This document shows, piece after piece, positions 6,878 to 13,987 of a stretch of 26,918 nt of DNA. A program made the position numbers and the translations under genes. Numbering within the stretch: the stretch's first letter is position 1; each line of letters starts with the position of its first letter. The stretch covers positions 1 through 26,918 of the forward strand of contig CAZOKH010000050.1 of the NCBI GenBank assembly GCA_964580315.1. Direction: 5' to 3'. The notes beneath the pieces are model-generated. The model saw nothing but the letters and a program-made list of their open reading frames with translations. It did no database searches and was not told where the DNA came from. The stretch is from CAZOKH01 sp964580315. Its GTDB lineage: Bacteria > Chloroflexota > Anaerolineae > Anaerolineales > Anaerolineaceae.

Positions 6878-7380
6878 GCTACTTTCTCCTTCGCGGTTCC
6901 AAGAATTGTTTCAACCAGATTATCAATACCCTCACCCTTGCTTGCCACCGTACGCACCACGGGTGATTGCAAAGCCGAACTCAATCTTTCCTGGTCAATT
7001 TGAATCCCGCGCGAGTCAGCCACATCACACATATTCAATGCCGCCACAACCGGCACACCCAGCTCCAACACCTGCACAGCCAGGTATAAATTTCGCTCCA
7101 GATTGGCTGAATCCAGCACGGTCACAACCACATCCGGCTTATCGTGAATGATGTAATCACGGGCGATCACTTCCTCCGGCGAGAAAGCCGTCAGGCTGTA
7201 AGTGCCAGGCAAGTCGACCACTTTAACCTCGTAGCCGCCTTTCTGAAAACGCCCTTCTTTCTTTTCGACAGTTTTTCCAGGCCAATTCCCAACATGCTGA
7301 TGAGAACCGGTCAGGGCATTGAAAATACTGCTTTTACCGGCATTGGGGTTGCCAGCCAACGCCACGTGAATTTGATTCAT
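6874..7380 (-). CDS. feoB: FeoB, GTPase domain (split gene, N-terminal part)
   Basis: 168 residues, a stand-alone G domain. Visible motifs are G1 GNPNAGKS (10-17), the switch-I Thr of WPGKTVEKKEG (T37), G3 DLPG (56-59), G4 NMCD (116-119) and a G5-like VASKG (145-149). In classical FeoB this domain is fused to the GDI helices and membrane part, which here are the next gene downstream. GTP binding and hydrolysis by this subunit would gate Fe(II) import through the membrane part. It starts 4 bp before the upstream feoA stop (ATGA overlap), so the three genes are likely translationally coupled. Confidence 0.93.
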   Translation of the reverse strand: MNQIHVALAGNPNAGKSSIFNALTGSHQHVGNWPGKTVEKKEGRFQKGGYEVKVVDLPGTYSLTAFSPEEVIARDYIIHDKPDVVVTVLDSANLERNLYLAVQVLELGVPVVAALNMCDVADSRGIQIDQERLSSALQSPVVRTVASKGEGIDNLVETILGTAKEKVA

Positions 7381-7625
7381 GCTGCTTCTCCTGAAATTGG
7401 TTCAACGACGATTTTTTGCGCCATCCCACGCCCCACTGCCAGGCGTGAATCGCGCACCGATAAAAGTATGGGGCCGCCGGCATCCTGGACAATCATTAGC
7501 TCCACGCCCGGGGTTAAGCCCATCGCACACAACCGATTGGTGACACCCACGCCGGCATTAACGCAAACCAGGCGCACCCGTTCTCCCTGCGAAACCATAG
7601 ACAATGGCATTCGGCAATTGTTCAT
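7377..7625 (-). CDS. feoA: FeoA domain protein (second of two)
   Basis: 82 residues with the SH3-like FeoA fold pattern: GERVRLVCVNAG, RLCAMGLTPGVELMIVQDAG, then GGPILLSVRDSRLAVGRGMAQKI. FeoA is a small cytosolic partner thought to bind FeoB and support Fe(II) uptake. It follows the other feoA after 2 bp and overlaps the FeoB G-domain gene by 4 bp. It differs clearly from its neighbour, so the two copies are not a recent duplication. Confidence 0.9.
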   Translation of the reverse strand: MNNCRMPLSMVSQGERVRLVCVNAGVGVTNRLCAMGLTPGVELMIVQDAGGPILLSVRDSRLAVGRGMAQKIVVEPISGEAA

Positions 7626-7627
7626 GC

Positions 7628-7867
7628 TTACACAGCTTGAACGAGAATCTCATTGGCTTCTGATTTCCGCAATGAGAGATGATAATTTTTTACAACAAAA
7701 TCAATGGGATCACCCAGCGGAGCCACACGCTCAACACTGACGGTTTCTCCCTTTACAAGCCCCATTGCCAGAAAACGCTGGCGGACTGATCCTTTCAGGT
7801 TCACCTGAACAATAACCCCGCTTTCACCAACTTTGAGTTTGCTTAATGGGAAAGGACTTTCAGACAT
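7628..7867 (-). CDS. feoA: FeoA domain protein (first gene of the feo operon)
   Basis: 79 residues with the FeoA core: LKVGESGVIVQVN, RQRFLAMGLVKGETVSVERVAPLGDPIDF, ending in LSLRKSEANEILV. It is the promoter-proximal gene of a minus-strand operon feoA-feoA-feoB(G)-feoB(membrane)-feoC. The ribosome site AGGAG lies 6 nt before the ATG. An operator-like palindrome covers its promoter, so iron-dependent repression is likely. Confidence 0.92.
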   Translation of the reverse strand: MSESPFPLSKLKVGESGVIVQVNLKGSVRQRFLAMGLVKGETVSVERVAPLGDPIDFVVKNYHLSLRKSEANEILVQAV

Positions 7868-7902
7868 AGTTTTCTCCTGTGAATCTCCATTGCAGTTTAC
7901 GC

Positions 7903-7965
7903 TCCGAATGATTCGGAATGGTATAGATTAGAATTTAGTATATACTAATTTACTTAATTGATCAA
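7903..7965 (-). promoter_or_regulatory. feo operon promoter with palindromic operators
   Basis: On the minus strand TTGATC (-35, 7960-7965) and TATACT (-10, 7937-7942) are exactly 17 nt apart. The -10 sits inside a perfect 14-bp palindrome, TTAGTATATACTAA (7935-7948), which extends with one mismatch pair to about 20 bp. It resembles operators of DtxR/IdeR/MntR-type metal repressors in its TTAG...CTAA ends. A second perfect palindrome, TCCGAAT-G-ATTCGGA (7903-7917), lies in the 5' leader. Metal-responsive repression is inferred. Confidence 0.7.
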
Positions 7966-8045
7966 TAATAAACTGGTTAATATTTCTTTAATATTTTGAG
8001 AATTGCTCATTCTTTTCAACTTAATAGGGAAGAATTTGACGACTA

Positions 8046-8054
8046 TGCTACAAT
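8046..8054 (+). promoter_or_regulatory. Extended -10 promoter element before the SRAP gene
   Basis: TG-C-TACAAT ends 10 nt before the ATG at 8065, without a -35 box at the proper distance. The same 9-mer lies before the DEAD-box helicase gene. The transcript leader would be only a few nucleotides long. Confidence 0.45.
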
Positions 8055-8064
8055 AATAGGCAAG

Positions 8065-8727
8065 ATGTGTGGTCGCTTCACGCTTTTCTTGCCTGCTGAA
8101 CAAATGCAGCTTGATCTCGGGCTGGGTGAAATTCCCGCCGATTATCAGGCGCGCATTAACATTGCCCCTTCTCAGCCAGTGGCAATTGTTCGCAATTTTG
8201 ACAGCCGCAACCTGGAATGGGCGCGTTGGGGGCTAATCCCATCCTGGGCGAAAGATGCCTCCATTGGTTCCCGCATGATTAATGCCCGCGCCGAAACCCT
8301 GCAAGAAAAACCCTCTTTTCGCTTTTTATTGCGAAAACACCGCTGCCTCATCCTGGCAAACGGCTTTTATGAATGGCAAAAAAAAGAGTCGCCAAAAGCC
8401 AAAGGACAGCCTTATTTTTTTCAATTGAAAAATGAGAAACCTTTTGCTTTTGCCGGTTTGTGGGACCACTGGCAGCCCGAACCGGATAAAGAAGTGATTA
8501 GCTGCACCATCATTACCTGCCCCGCCAATACATGCGTCGCGCCGGTGCACGATCGCATGCCCGTCATGCTTGACAGTGAGAACATGTGGGCATGGCTGAC
8601 CAACCCGGCGTTTTCACAGGCAAGCCGGCTGCTAAAGCCTTACCCCGCCGATTTGATGCACACTTACCCCGTCTCCGATTTGATCAACAACCCGGCCTTC
8701 CAGGCTGCTTCGATTCCTTTGCAATAA
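8065..8727 (+). CDS. SRAP domain protein (HMCES/YedK family, abasic-site DNA-protein crosslinker)
   Basis: 220 residues. The start at 8065 is required because SRAP proteins use Cys2 as the nucleophile after Met removal, and the protein begins MCGRFTLF; the reading frame extends further upstream without homology. Further family marks are NIAPSQPVAIVR (32-43), ARWGLIPSWAKD, MINARAET (71-78), the active-site Glu in ANGFYEW (E103) and the His in VHDRMPVML. The family covalently caps abasic sites in single-stranded DNA to protect them during replication. It heads a plus-strand run with DUF4180 and SUI1 genes. Confidence 0.93.
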   Translation: MCGRFTLFLPAEQMQLDLGLGEIPADYQARINIAPSQPVAIVRNFDSRNLEWARWGLIPSWAKDASIGSRMINARAETLQEKPSFRFLLRKHRCLILANGFYEWQKKESPKAKGQPYFFQLKNEKPFAFAGLWDHWQPEPDKEVISCTIITCPANTCVAPVHDRMPVMLDSENMWAWLTNPAFSQASRLLKPYPADLMHTYPVSDLINNPAFQAASIPLQ

Positions 8728-8744
8728 CCTCAAAGCGAATGCTT

Positions 8745-9107
8745 ATGAATATTCAACCCTTTCCAATCAACGATTCTCTCATCATCGAGTGCCTGCCCGG
8801 TGAGGGATTTCTCAACAGCGAAGCCGAAGCGCTGGACCTGGTGGCTGCCTGTGGTGAATATCGCACCCCTTTCTTGTTGCTGCATGAAGGCGTGCTGCCC
8901 GAATCTTTCTTGGATCTCAGCAGCGGCCTGGCGGGGAAAATCCTGCTCAAATTTACAAATTACCATGTCAAAGCGGCTGCCGTCATTTCCCGCGAGAATA
9001 TTCGCAAAGGAAAATTTGAAGAGTTTGTTCTTGAAACCAACCGCGGAAGTGATTTTCGCATTTTCTCCGAAGTTCAGGCTGCCAGAGACTGGCTAATTCA
9101 GAATTAA
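8745..9107 (+). CDS. DUF4180 protein
   Basis: 120 residues from ATG 8745; ATG 8739 in the same frame would add two residues. The signature of DUF4180 is visible: ALDLVAACGEY near residue 30, DLSSGLAGKILLKFTNYHVKAAAVI in the middle (about 61-85), then EEFVLETNRG and a terminal helix. The family is a small cytosolic alpha/beta protein of unknown function, often found near regulators. No clear ribosome site precedes it. It starts 17 bp after the SRAP gene, consistent with co-transcription. Confidence 0.8.
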   Translation: MNIQPFPINDSLIIECLPGEGFLNSEAEALDLVAACGEYRTPFLLLHEGVLPESFLDLSSGLAGKILLKFTNYHVKAAAVISRENIRKGKFEEFVLETNRGSDFRIFSEVQAARDWLIQN

Positions 9108-9122
9108 CCAGACCATCAAAAC

Positions 9123-9473
9123 ATGTCATCTCATAACCCTGTTGTTTATTCCACTGAATGGGGCGAAATGTGCCCCAAATGCGGCAAGCCTAAGGCACAA
9201 TGTATCTGTAAAAAAGTTGCACATGCAAAAAGCGATGGGATTGTACGTGTGCAGCGCGAGTCAAAAGGCCGCAAAGGAAAAACCGTCACCCTGATCAGCG
9301 GCATTCCCCTCGAAGACGACGCCCTGAAAACCTTGCTGGGTGACTTGAAACGCTCTTGCGGAGCAGGCGGTTCAATGAAAGACGGCATCATTGAAATTCA
9401 GGGTGACCACCGCGACACCCTGTTTTCCGAACTTAAAAAACGCGGGTTTACAGTCAAGTTAGCCGGTGGTTAA
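9123..9473 (+). CDS. yciH: SUI1/eIF1-like translation factor (YciH family)
   Basis: 116 residues. An N-terminal zinc-ribbon-like knuckle has four cysteines (CPKCGKPKAQCIC, about 17-29). The SUI1 domain follows: VRVQRESKGRKGKTVTLISGI, then LLGDLKRSCGAGGSMKDGIIEIQGDHRD, the hallmark of YciH/eIF1. In E. coli YciH can affect start-codon fidelity and inhibits translation of some mRNAs under stress. It follows the DUF4180 gene by 15 bp, probably in the same transcript. Window genes with UUG or GUG starts and weak ribosome sites make a role in start selection plausible, but that is speculation. Confidence 0.9.
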   Translation: MSSHNPVVYSTEWGEMCPKCGKPKAQCICKKVAHAKSDGIVRVQRESKGRKGKTVTLISGIPLEDDALKTLLGDLKRSCGAGGSMKDGIIEIQGDHRDTLFSELKKRGFTVKLAGG

Positions 9474-9477
9474 ACCT

Positions 9478-10329
9478 TCAAACGCTGCCCGGTTCAGCAT
9501 CATTTTTTCCAATTCCCCGTGATGCGTTTGTCCAGCGCGAAATGAATAATTTATACAGCAGCAGCACCCGCCAGAAAGCCACGGCTGCCATGCCGTGCGC
9601 CAGCACGGCAAATAACGGCGGCGTTTGCTGCGTGTAATACACCCAGCATAAACGCGTGGTTCCCCACCGTTCCAAAAAATATCCCAGCCCGCTGCCCGCC
9701 AGGAACACCAGCACCGTCTCACGTTCATCCACCGGCGTAAGAATTAGAAAGGCGCACAGGATCAGCGCCATGATCGTTAGAGATTTATCAAAAGTGGGCG
9801 CGACAAACCGCAACATCAGTGCATAAAACAAGATGAATATTGCCCGGTAAGCGACCGGGAAGAATCGACCCGGCGACGATTTGACCAACCGGCTCAGCCA
9901 GCGGTACAGGCGGTCAATCGACAGGCTGGCAATCGGCCAGGCCGGGATGATCCACAATGGAGGGCGCTCCAGCGTGTAATAAGTCCACAACTCTGTCTGG
10001 GTTCCCCAGCTTTCAATCACCAGCCCGCCCGCCAGGCCAATGGCCACAATGGGCAAATCTTCCACCAGGCTGGCATCAGCCATAATCAGCAAAGACATAA
10101 AAAGAAAAATTCCCAGCAGCAGCCAGTCGAATTGCAGCCAGAAAGAAACAGATGGATCATACGTGTTGAGATATTCAATCACCAGAGGCCGCCAGACATA
10201 ACCAATCAAGCCCAGCAGCAGGATAAAGGCACTCATCATTGCATAGCTGGTGCGCGTCCAGTGCAGCCGGTTGGCAATTTTTTGCCATATTGAAGAGGAT
10301 TGATCCATCTTTAGGCGATCTTCCATCAT
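9478..10329 (-). CDS. Integral membrane protein with duplicated E-x-WGT...YYT...PPL motif; function unknown
   Basis: 283 residues with about seven to eight hydrophobic segments. An internal duplication is visible: E106-x-WGT-x4-W-x-YYT-x3-PPL (106-125) recurs with identical spacing at 220-239. Each copy follows a Gly-rich helix. The pattern of Glu at a helix end followed by W-x-Y and PP recalls carotenoid-biosynthesis membrane proteins of the CruF/lycopene cyclase kind, but the match is too weak to assign a function. The start at 10329 is supported by a TAGAAT box ending 7 nt upstream and no ribosome site, suggesting a leaderless mRNA; M8 (10308) is an alternative. It is convergent with the SUI1 gene, 4 bp away. 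Confidence 0.75.
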   Translation of the reverse strand: MMEDRLKMDQSSSIWQKIANRLHWTRTSYAMMSAFILLLGLIGYVWRPLVIEYLNTYDPSVSFWLQFDWLLLGIFLFMSLLIMADASLVEDLPIVAIGLAGGLVIESWGTQTELWTYYTLERPPLWIIPAWPIASLSIDRLYRWLSRLVKSSPGRFFPVAYRAIFILFYALMLRFVAPTFDKSLTIMALILCAFLILTPVDERETVLVFLAGSGLGYFLERWGTTRLCWVYYTQQTPPLFAVLAHGMAAVAFWRVLLLYKLFISRWTNASRGIGKNDAEPGSV

Positions 10330-10336
10330 AGTTACT

Positions 10337-10342
10337 ATTCTA
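10337..10342 (-). promoter_or_regulatory. -10 box giving a possible leaderless transcript of the duplicated membrane protein
   Basis: On the minus strand TAGAAT is followed by 7 nt and then the ATG at 10329. No ribosome site exists in this gap. The geometry equals that before the response regulator at 598. Confidence 0.4.
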
Positions 10343-10381
10343 ACCTACACGCAAACAAATGGGAATCAAAGCCCAACGCTG

Positions 10382-10390
10382 TGCTACAAT
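10382..10390 (+). promoter_or_regulatory. Extended -10 promoter element before the DEAD-box helicase gene
   Basis: TG-C-TACAAT (10382-10390) is followed by a short leader with a GGAG ribosome site 6 nt before ATG 10407. No -35 match is present at 17 nt. Confidence 0.5.
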
Positions 10391-10406
10391 CAACGTGGAG
10401 ATACTT

Positions 10407-11909
10407 ATGGAAAATAACGATTCTATTGCATTCGATCAATCCCTAGACAATCTAGCGCAACCGCCGGCAGGAGCCGTACTGCCCGAGCTGTTGCCCGAAA
10501 TCAGCCTGGCAGAATTGCCCGAAACCATACAACAGGGAGCCGCCCGGGCTGGCTGGCAACAGTTAATGCCCGTACAGGCTAAAGCCATCCCCTACCTGTT
10601 GTCACACCGCGACATGATGATCCAGTCGCGCACAGGAAGCGGCAAAACCGGGGCTTATTTGATGCCAATCATCCAGATGATTAATGCACAAAAACAGGCG
10701 GCGCAAGCCCTGGTGCTGGCGCCCACCCGCGAACTGGCGCTGCAAGTGGCTGCCGAAGCCGAATTGTTGGGTCAACCGGCCGGCATTCGCAGCATCGCCG
10801 TCTACGGCGGCGTAGGTTACCGTGATCAACTGGCGGCCTTTCAATCTGGAGCGCACCTCATCATTGGCACACCGGGGCGTGTGCTCGACCATTTGCTGCG
10901 CCGCTCGCTTACGTTGAAACATTTACGATTCCTGGTGTTCGACGAAGCCGACCGCATGCTTTCAATGGGTTTCTACCCAGACATGCGCAAAGTGCAATCC
11001 TATCTACCTGAAGGCGACATAAACACCTTCATGTTTTCGGCTACCTTTCCAACTGCCGTGTTGCGCCTCAGCCGCCAGTTCATGCGCGAACCTGGTTTTC
11101 TAAACCTGAGCAGCGATCACATTCACGTCACCGAAACCGAACACGTCTTTTACACAGTGCCCGGCATGGACAAGGACCGCAGCCTGGTGCGCATCATCGA
11201 GGTTGAAAACCCGCCCACTGCTCTTATCTTCTGCAACACGCGCAACCGGGTCACCTATGTTAAAACTGTGCTGCAGCGCTTTGGCTACGATGCTGACGAA
11301 TTGACATCCGATCTGTCGCAGGCTGCCCGTGAAAAAGTGCTCGGCCGGGTGCGCCAGGGAAAATTGCGCTTCCTGGTTGCCACCGATGTTGCCGCCCGCG
11401 GCATTGACCTGCCCGATTTATCGCATGTCATCCAGTACGAACCGCCCGAAGATAATGAAGCCTACATTCACCGCGCCGGGCGCACCGGCCGGGCTGGCGC
11501 CAGCGGAACCGCCATCACCCTGGTTAACGCCCTCGAACGCACCGACCTGCTGCGCATTGCCCGTCAATTCAATGTGCCTTTGCAAGAGCGCACCTTGCCC
11601 GGCGATGAAGATGTACAGTGGATTGTCGCAGAGCGTACCATCACCCTGCTGGAAGCCCGCCTGCGCAGCCGTGACCGCCTGCAAACCGAACGCATGCAGC
11701 GTTTTTACCCGCTGGCGCAAAGCCTGGGACAAAGCGAAGAAGAGCCCACGCTGTTGGCTATGCTATTGGATGATTTCTACCAGGAAACGTTCCACACCCC
11801 ACTGGCGCCGCCAGAGATTGAAGAGAGCAAACCTGCTGCACGGTCAACTGGCAGCAGCGGATCTTCACGCAGCCGGCGCTCGCGACGCCCGCGCAACAGA
11901 ACGCAATAA
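10407..11909 (+). CDS. DEAD-box ATP-dependent RNA helicase (RhlE/CsdA-like)
   Basis: 500 residues. All core motifs are visible in order: Q motif (MPVQAKAIPYLL), motif I SRTGSGKT, PTRELALQ, TPGR, DEAD in VFDEADRML, SAT, FCNTR, ATDVAARGID and HRAGRTGRAG. A C-terminal extension ends in a Ser/Arg-rich basic tail (RSRRSRRPRNRTQ) that probably binds RNA. DEAD-box helicases unwind structured RNA in ribosome assembly and decay. Start 10407 is chosen for its GGAG site; an upstream in-frame ATG (10359) precedes the -10 box and lacks a ribosome site. Confidence 0.95.
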   Translation: MENNDSIAFDQSLDNLAQPPAGAVLPELLPEISLAELPETIQQGAARAGWQQLMPVQAKAIPYLLSHRDMMIQSRTGSGKTGAYLMPIIQMINAQKQAAQALVLAPTRELALQVAAEAELLGQPAGIRSIAVYGGVGYRDQLAAFQSGAHLIIGTPGRVLDHLLRRSLTLKHLRFLVFDEADRMLSMGFYPDMRKVQSYLPEGDINTFMFSATFPTAVLRLSRQFMREPGFLNLSSDHIHVTETEHVFYTVPGMDKDRSLVRIIEVENPPTALIFCNTRNRVTYVKTVLQRFGYDADELTSDLSQAAREKVLGRVRQGKLRFLVATDVAARGIDLPDLSHVIQYEPPEDNEAYIHRAGRTGRAGASGTAITLVNALERTDLLRIARQFNVPLQERTLPGDEDVQWIVAERTITLLEARLRSRDRLQTERMQRFYPLAQSLGQSEEEPTLLAMLLDDFYQETFHTPLAPPEIEESKPAARSTGSSGSSRSRRSRRPRNRTQ

Positions 11910-11984
11910 TTGAATATGGAACATCCTAAACTTTCTTCCAATTTTTAATTGGTTCATCCTAAAAATTTTGTAACAAGGTGCAGC

Positions 11985-12632
11985 ATGGCTAAAAAACTCA
12001 TTCTGGTTGCCGGAAATATTGGTTCGGGTAAAACATCGCTCACCGAACGCATTGGAGAACGCCTGGGATGGCGCACAGCCTTTGAATCAGTGGCAGATAA
12101 TCCATACCTGCCTGAATTTTACGCAGATATGAAAAAATGGTCTTTCCACCTCCAGGTGTTTTTCCTGGGGCACCGCGCCCGCCAACATCTGGAAATGTGG
12201 GAAGATCCGCGCTCTGCCATCATTGACCGCAGTATTTATGAAGACGCCTTCATCTTCTCACGCGCCCTGCATCACATGGGAAATTTAAGCGAATTGGATT
12301 ACCAATCCTATCGTTCGGTATTTGACCTGGTCGTGCATAGTTTACCGGCCCCCTCCCTTCTAATCTATCTCAAAGCACCGGTTCCCGTGTTGTTAAAACG
12401 CATTCAAAACCGTGCCCGCAACATGGAATCGGGAATTTCAGCCGATTATCTCTATTTACTGGAATCTTATTATGAAGACTGGGTGCACTCATTTGATCTC
12501 TGCCCGGTGCTCACCATTCGCACCGATGACCTGGACTTTGTCCACAAATCCAATCATCTCAACCGTGTGATTGAACGCATCAATTACACACTGGCCGGCA
12601 AGGAAGAAATGGTTTTCCCAAAATCTGATTAA
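11985..12632 (+). CDS. Deoxynucleoside kinase (dNK/dGK-dAK family)
   Basis: 215 residues. The P-loop GNIGSGKTS lies at about residues 10-18, followed by the substrate-region ESVADNPYLPEFY. DRSIYEDAFIF carries the conserved (E/D)RS catalytic motif, and there is an arginine-containing lid (LLKRIQNRARNMESGI). These features define the deoxyadenosine/deoxyguanosine kinase family of nucleoside salvage, which phosphorylate deoxynucleosides with ATP. The exact base preference cannot be read. Start 11985 has a ribosome site (AAGGTG) and yields the typical N-terminus MAKKLILVAGNIGSGK. Confidence 0.92.
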   Translation: MAKKLILVAGNIGSGKTSLTERIGERLGWRTAFESVADNPYLPEFYADMKKWSFHLQVFFLGHRARQHLEMWEDPRSAIIDRSIYEDAFIFSRALHHMGNLSELDYQSYRSVFDLVVHSLPAPSLLIYLKAPVPVLLKRIQNRARNMESGISADYLYLLESYYEDWVHSFDLCPVLTIRTDDLDFVHKSNHLNRVIERINYTLAGKEEMVFPKSD

Positions 12633-12637
12633 TTCAT

Positions 12638-13753
12638 CTAAAACCACACCTTCACCGGGCAATGATCTGAGATGTTATTCTTCCAATTTGTCAGAACCTC
12701 GGGATAGCGTTCAAAACGAAAATCATAACGCGGTGCTTCCGGCAGGTTGGGCGGCGCGGTGGTGACTTCATCCTCCTCGAACCAGGTCATTTTAACCGTG
12801 GCAGGCAAAAGCGCCCCCCTGGCATTCAACCGCTGAAACGATAGCCCGCGCCGTTCAATGTGCGGCTTGCACAGGGCATTTCCGCGGCACACTGTTTCCA
12901 CACGTCTGGCCAGCGCCGGCGAAGCCAGAATATAGTCAATTTGCGAAACCCTGCCCTTGCTGCGCCAGTAAAAAGTCCACTGATTTTCAGGCTCACAAAA
13001 CTTGTGCACCACATCCACCAGGTTCGGTGAATTGACCAGCGGAGCCACCCACGGGCTGAACGGCGTGTCATTAAAATCGCCCACCACAGCGAACAAAGCC
13101 GTGTCCAGGCTGCCGGCAAAGCGCTTTTCCACCAGATCAGCCACATACTGCGCCTGCCGCAAACGTTTCCTGTGTCCCTCCAGCAAGTTGGTCAACCGCC
13201 ATTCTTCATCGGTTTCATTGCCGCTGAATTTGGATTTCAGGTGATTTACAAACACAGTCAGTGTATCTCCATCGGGCAATAGGAAATCGACTTCCAGGCA
13301 ATCGCGGCTGAATATTCGAATGTTATTTTCCTTATCGTCAATGTGGGTCCGAATCTGTGTGATTGGAAATCGGGACATCACCCCCACATCGATATTGCGC
13401 GGATCATAGGCATCGATCAGCAAAAGGTAAGGATAATGGTTATGCAGGTATCGGCCGTTGAAAACACGCAAAGCAGCCATGTTTTCCACCTCCTGCAGGC
13501 AAAGAATGTCGGGCAGCACGCCGTCTGGCTCAGCCAATGCGCGCGCAGCCAGTTCACGCCGGGCTGCATCCCACACGATATAGCTGTTTTTGGTGTAATT
13601 TTGAAACACCGTGCCGGGCATATAGCCGATGGCTTCGCCCAGCACCGCGTTGGCTTCAATCATCGAGTTTTTAGACATATCCCCTGGATATTTTTGTGTA
13701 AACTTGTAGCGCAGGAAAAAATTGTTGGCATTGAAAGTGGAAATTGTGGGCAT
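12638..13753 (-). CDS. Endonuclease/exonuclease/phosphatase (EEP) family protein
   Basis: 371 residues from ATG 13753, which has a GAGGAG ribosome site 7 nt upstream; an upstream in-frame ATG at 13777 would add eight residues. EEP motifs occur in order: NANNFFLRY at the N-terminus, LCLQEVEN with the metal-binding Glu, FVNHLKSKFSG, VVGDFNDTPFSP with catalytic Asp and Asn, a QIDYILAS segment, and SDHCPV with the terminal catalytic His. The family hydrolyses phosphodiesters in DNA, RNA or phospholipid-like substrates; the substrate is unknown. No signal peptide is seen. It is convergent with the deoxynucleoside kinase, only 5 bp apart. Confidence 0.9.
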   Translation of the reverse strand: MPTISTFNANNFFLRYKFTQKYPGDMSKNSMIEANAVLGEAIGYMPGTVFQNYTKNSYIVWDAARRELAARALAEPDGVLPDILCLQEVENMAALRVFNGRYLHNHYPYLLLIDAYDPRNIDVGVMSRFPITQIRTHIDDKENNIRIFSRDCLEVDFLLPDGDTLTVFVNHLKSKFSGNETDEEWRLTNLLEGHRKRLRQAQYVADLVEKRFAGSLDTALFAVVGDFNDTPFSPWVAPLVNSPNLVDVVHKFCEPENQWTFYWRSKGRVSQIDYILASPALARRVETVCRGNALCKPHIERRGLSFQRLNARGALLPATVKMTWFEEDEVTTAPPNLPEAPRYDFRFERYPEVLTNWKNNISDHCPVKVWF

Positions 13754-13842
13754 TTTTTCGCTCCTCAGTTCAAACATTCATGGGTTCGCATATCATGCCG
13801 ATATTCATATTACAATAATGAAGGAGTTAATAAATTTGTAAA

Positions 13843-13871
13843 TTGTCAGATTGGGGTAATTACATTATACT
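13843..13871 (+). promoter_or_regulatory. Sigma-70 promoter of the HDOD gene
   Basis: TTGTCA (13843-13848) and TATACT (13866-13871) are 17 nt apart. The start point would be near 13878, giving a leader of about 110 nt that opens with a hairpin. Confidence 0.65.
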
Positions 13872-13881
13872 GAAGTAAAGG

Positions 13882-13904
13882 CGCCTGTTTCAGTGCAACA
13901 GGCG
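13882..13904 (+). other. Hairpin at the 5' end of the HDOD mRNA leader
   Basis: CGCCTGTT (13882-13889) and AACAGGCG (13897-13904) form a perfect 8-bp stem with a 7-nt loop a few bases after the predicted transcription start. No T-run follows, so it is not a terminator. A 5' stabilising hairpin or protein-binding site is possible. Confidence 0.5.
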
Positions 13905-13987
13905 GGGTTATTTGTGTGAAAAATATGGATTTACAGTCAATGAATGAAAAAATCACCATCTCAACAATGGGGGTACAGGAATAAATC

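Noticed and set aside
6870..6880. Sequencing frameshift in feoB
   Set aside because: The downstream part has its own ATG and AAGGAG ribosome site and the break lies at a domain border, so a genuine split is preferred, though reads should be checked.
11922..11963. CATCCTAAA direct repeat and CCAATT-TTT-AATTGG hairpin before the deoxynucleoside kinase
   Set aside because: Short, AT-rich and without a T-tail or a clear promoter link; could be chance.
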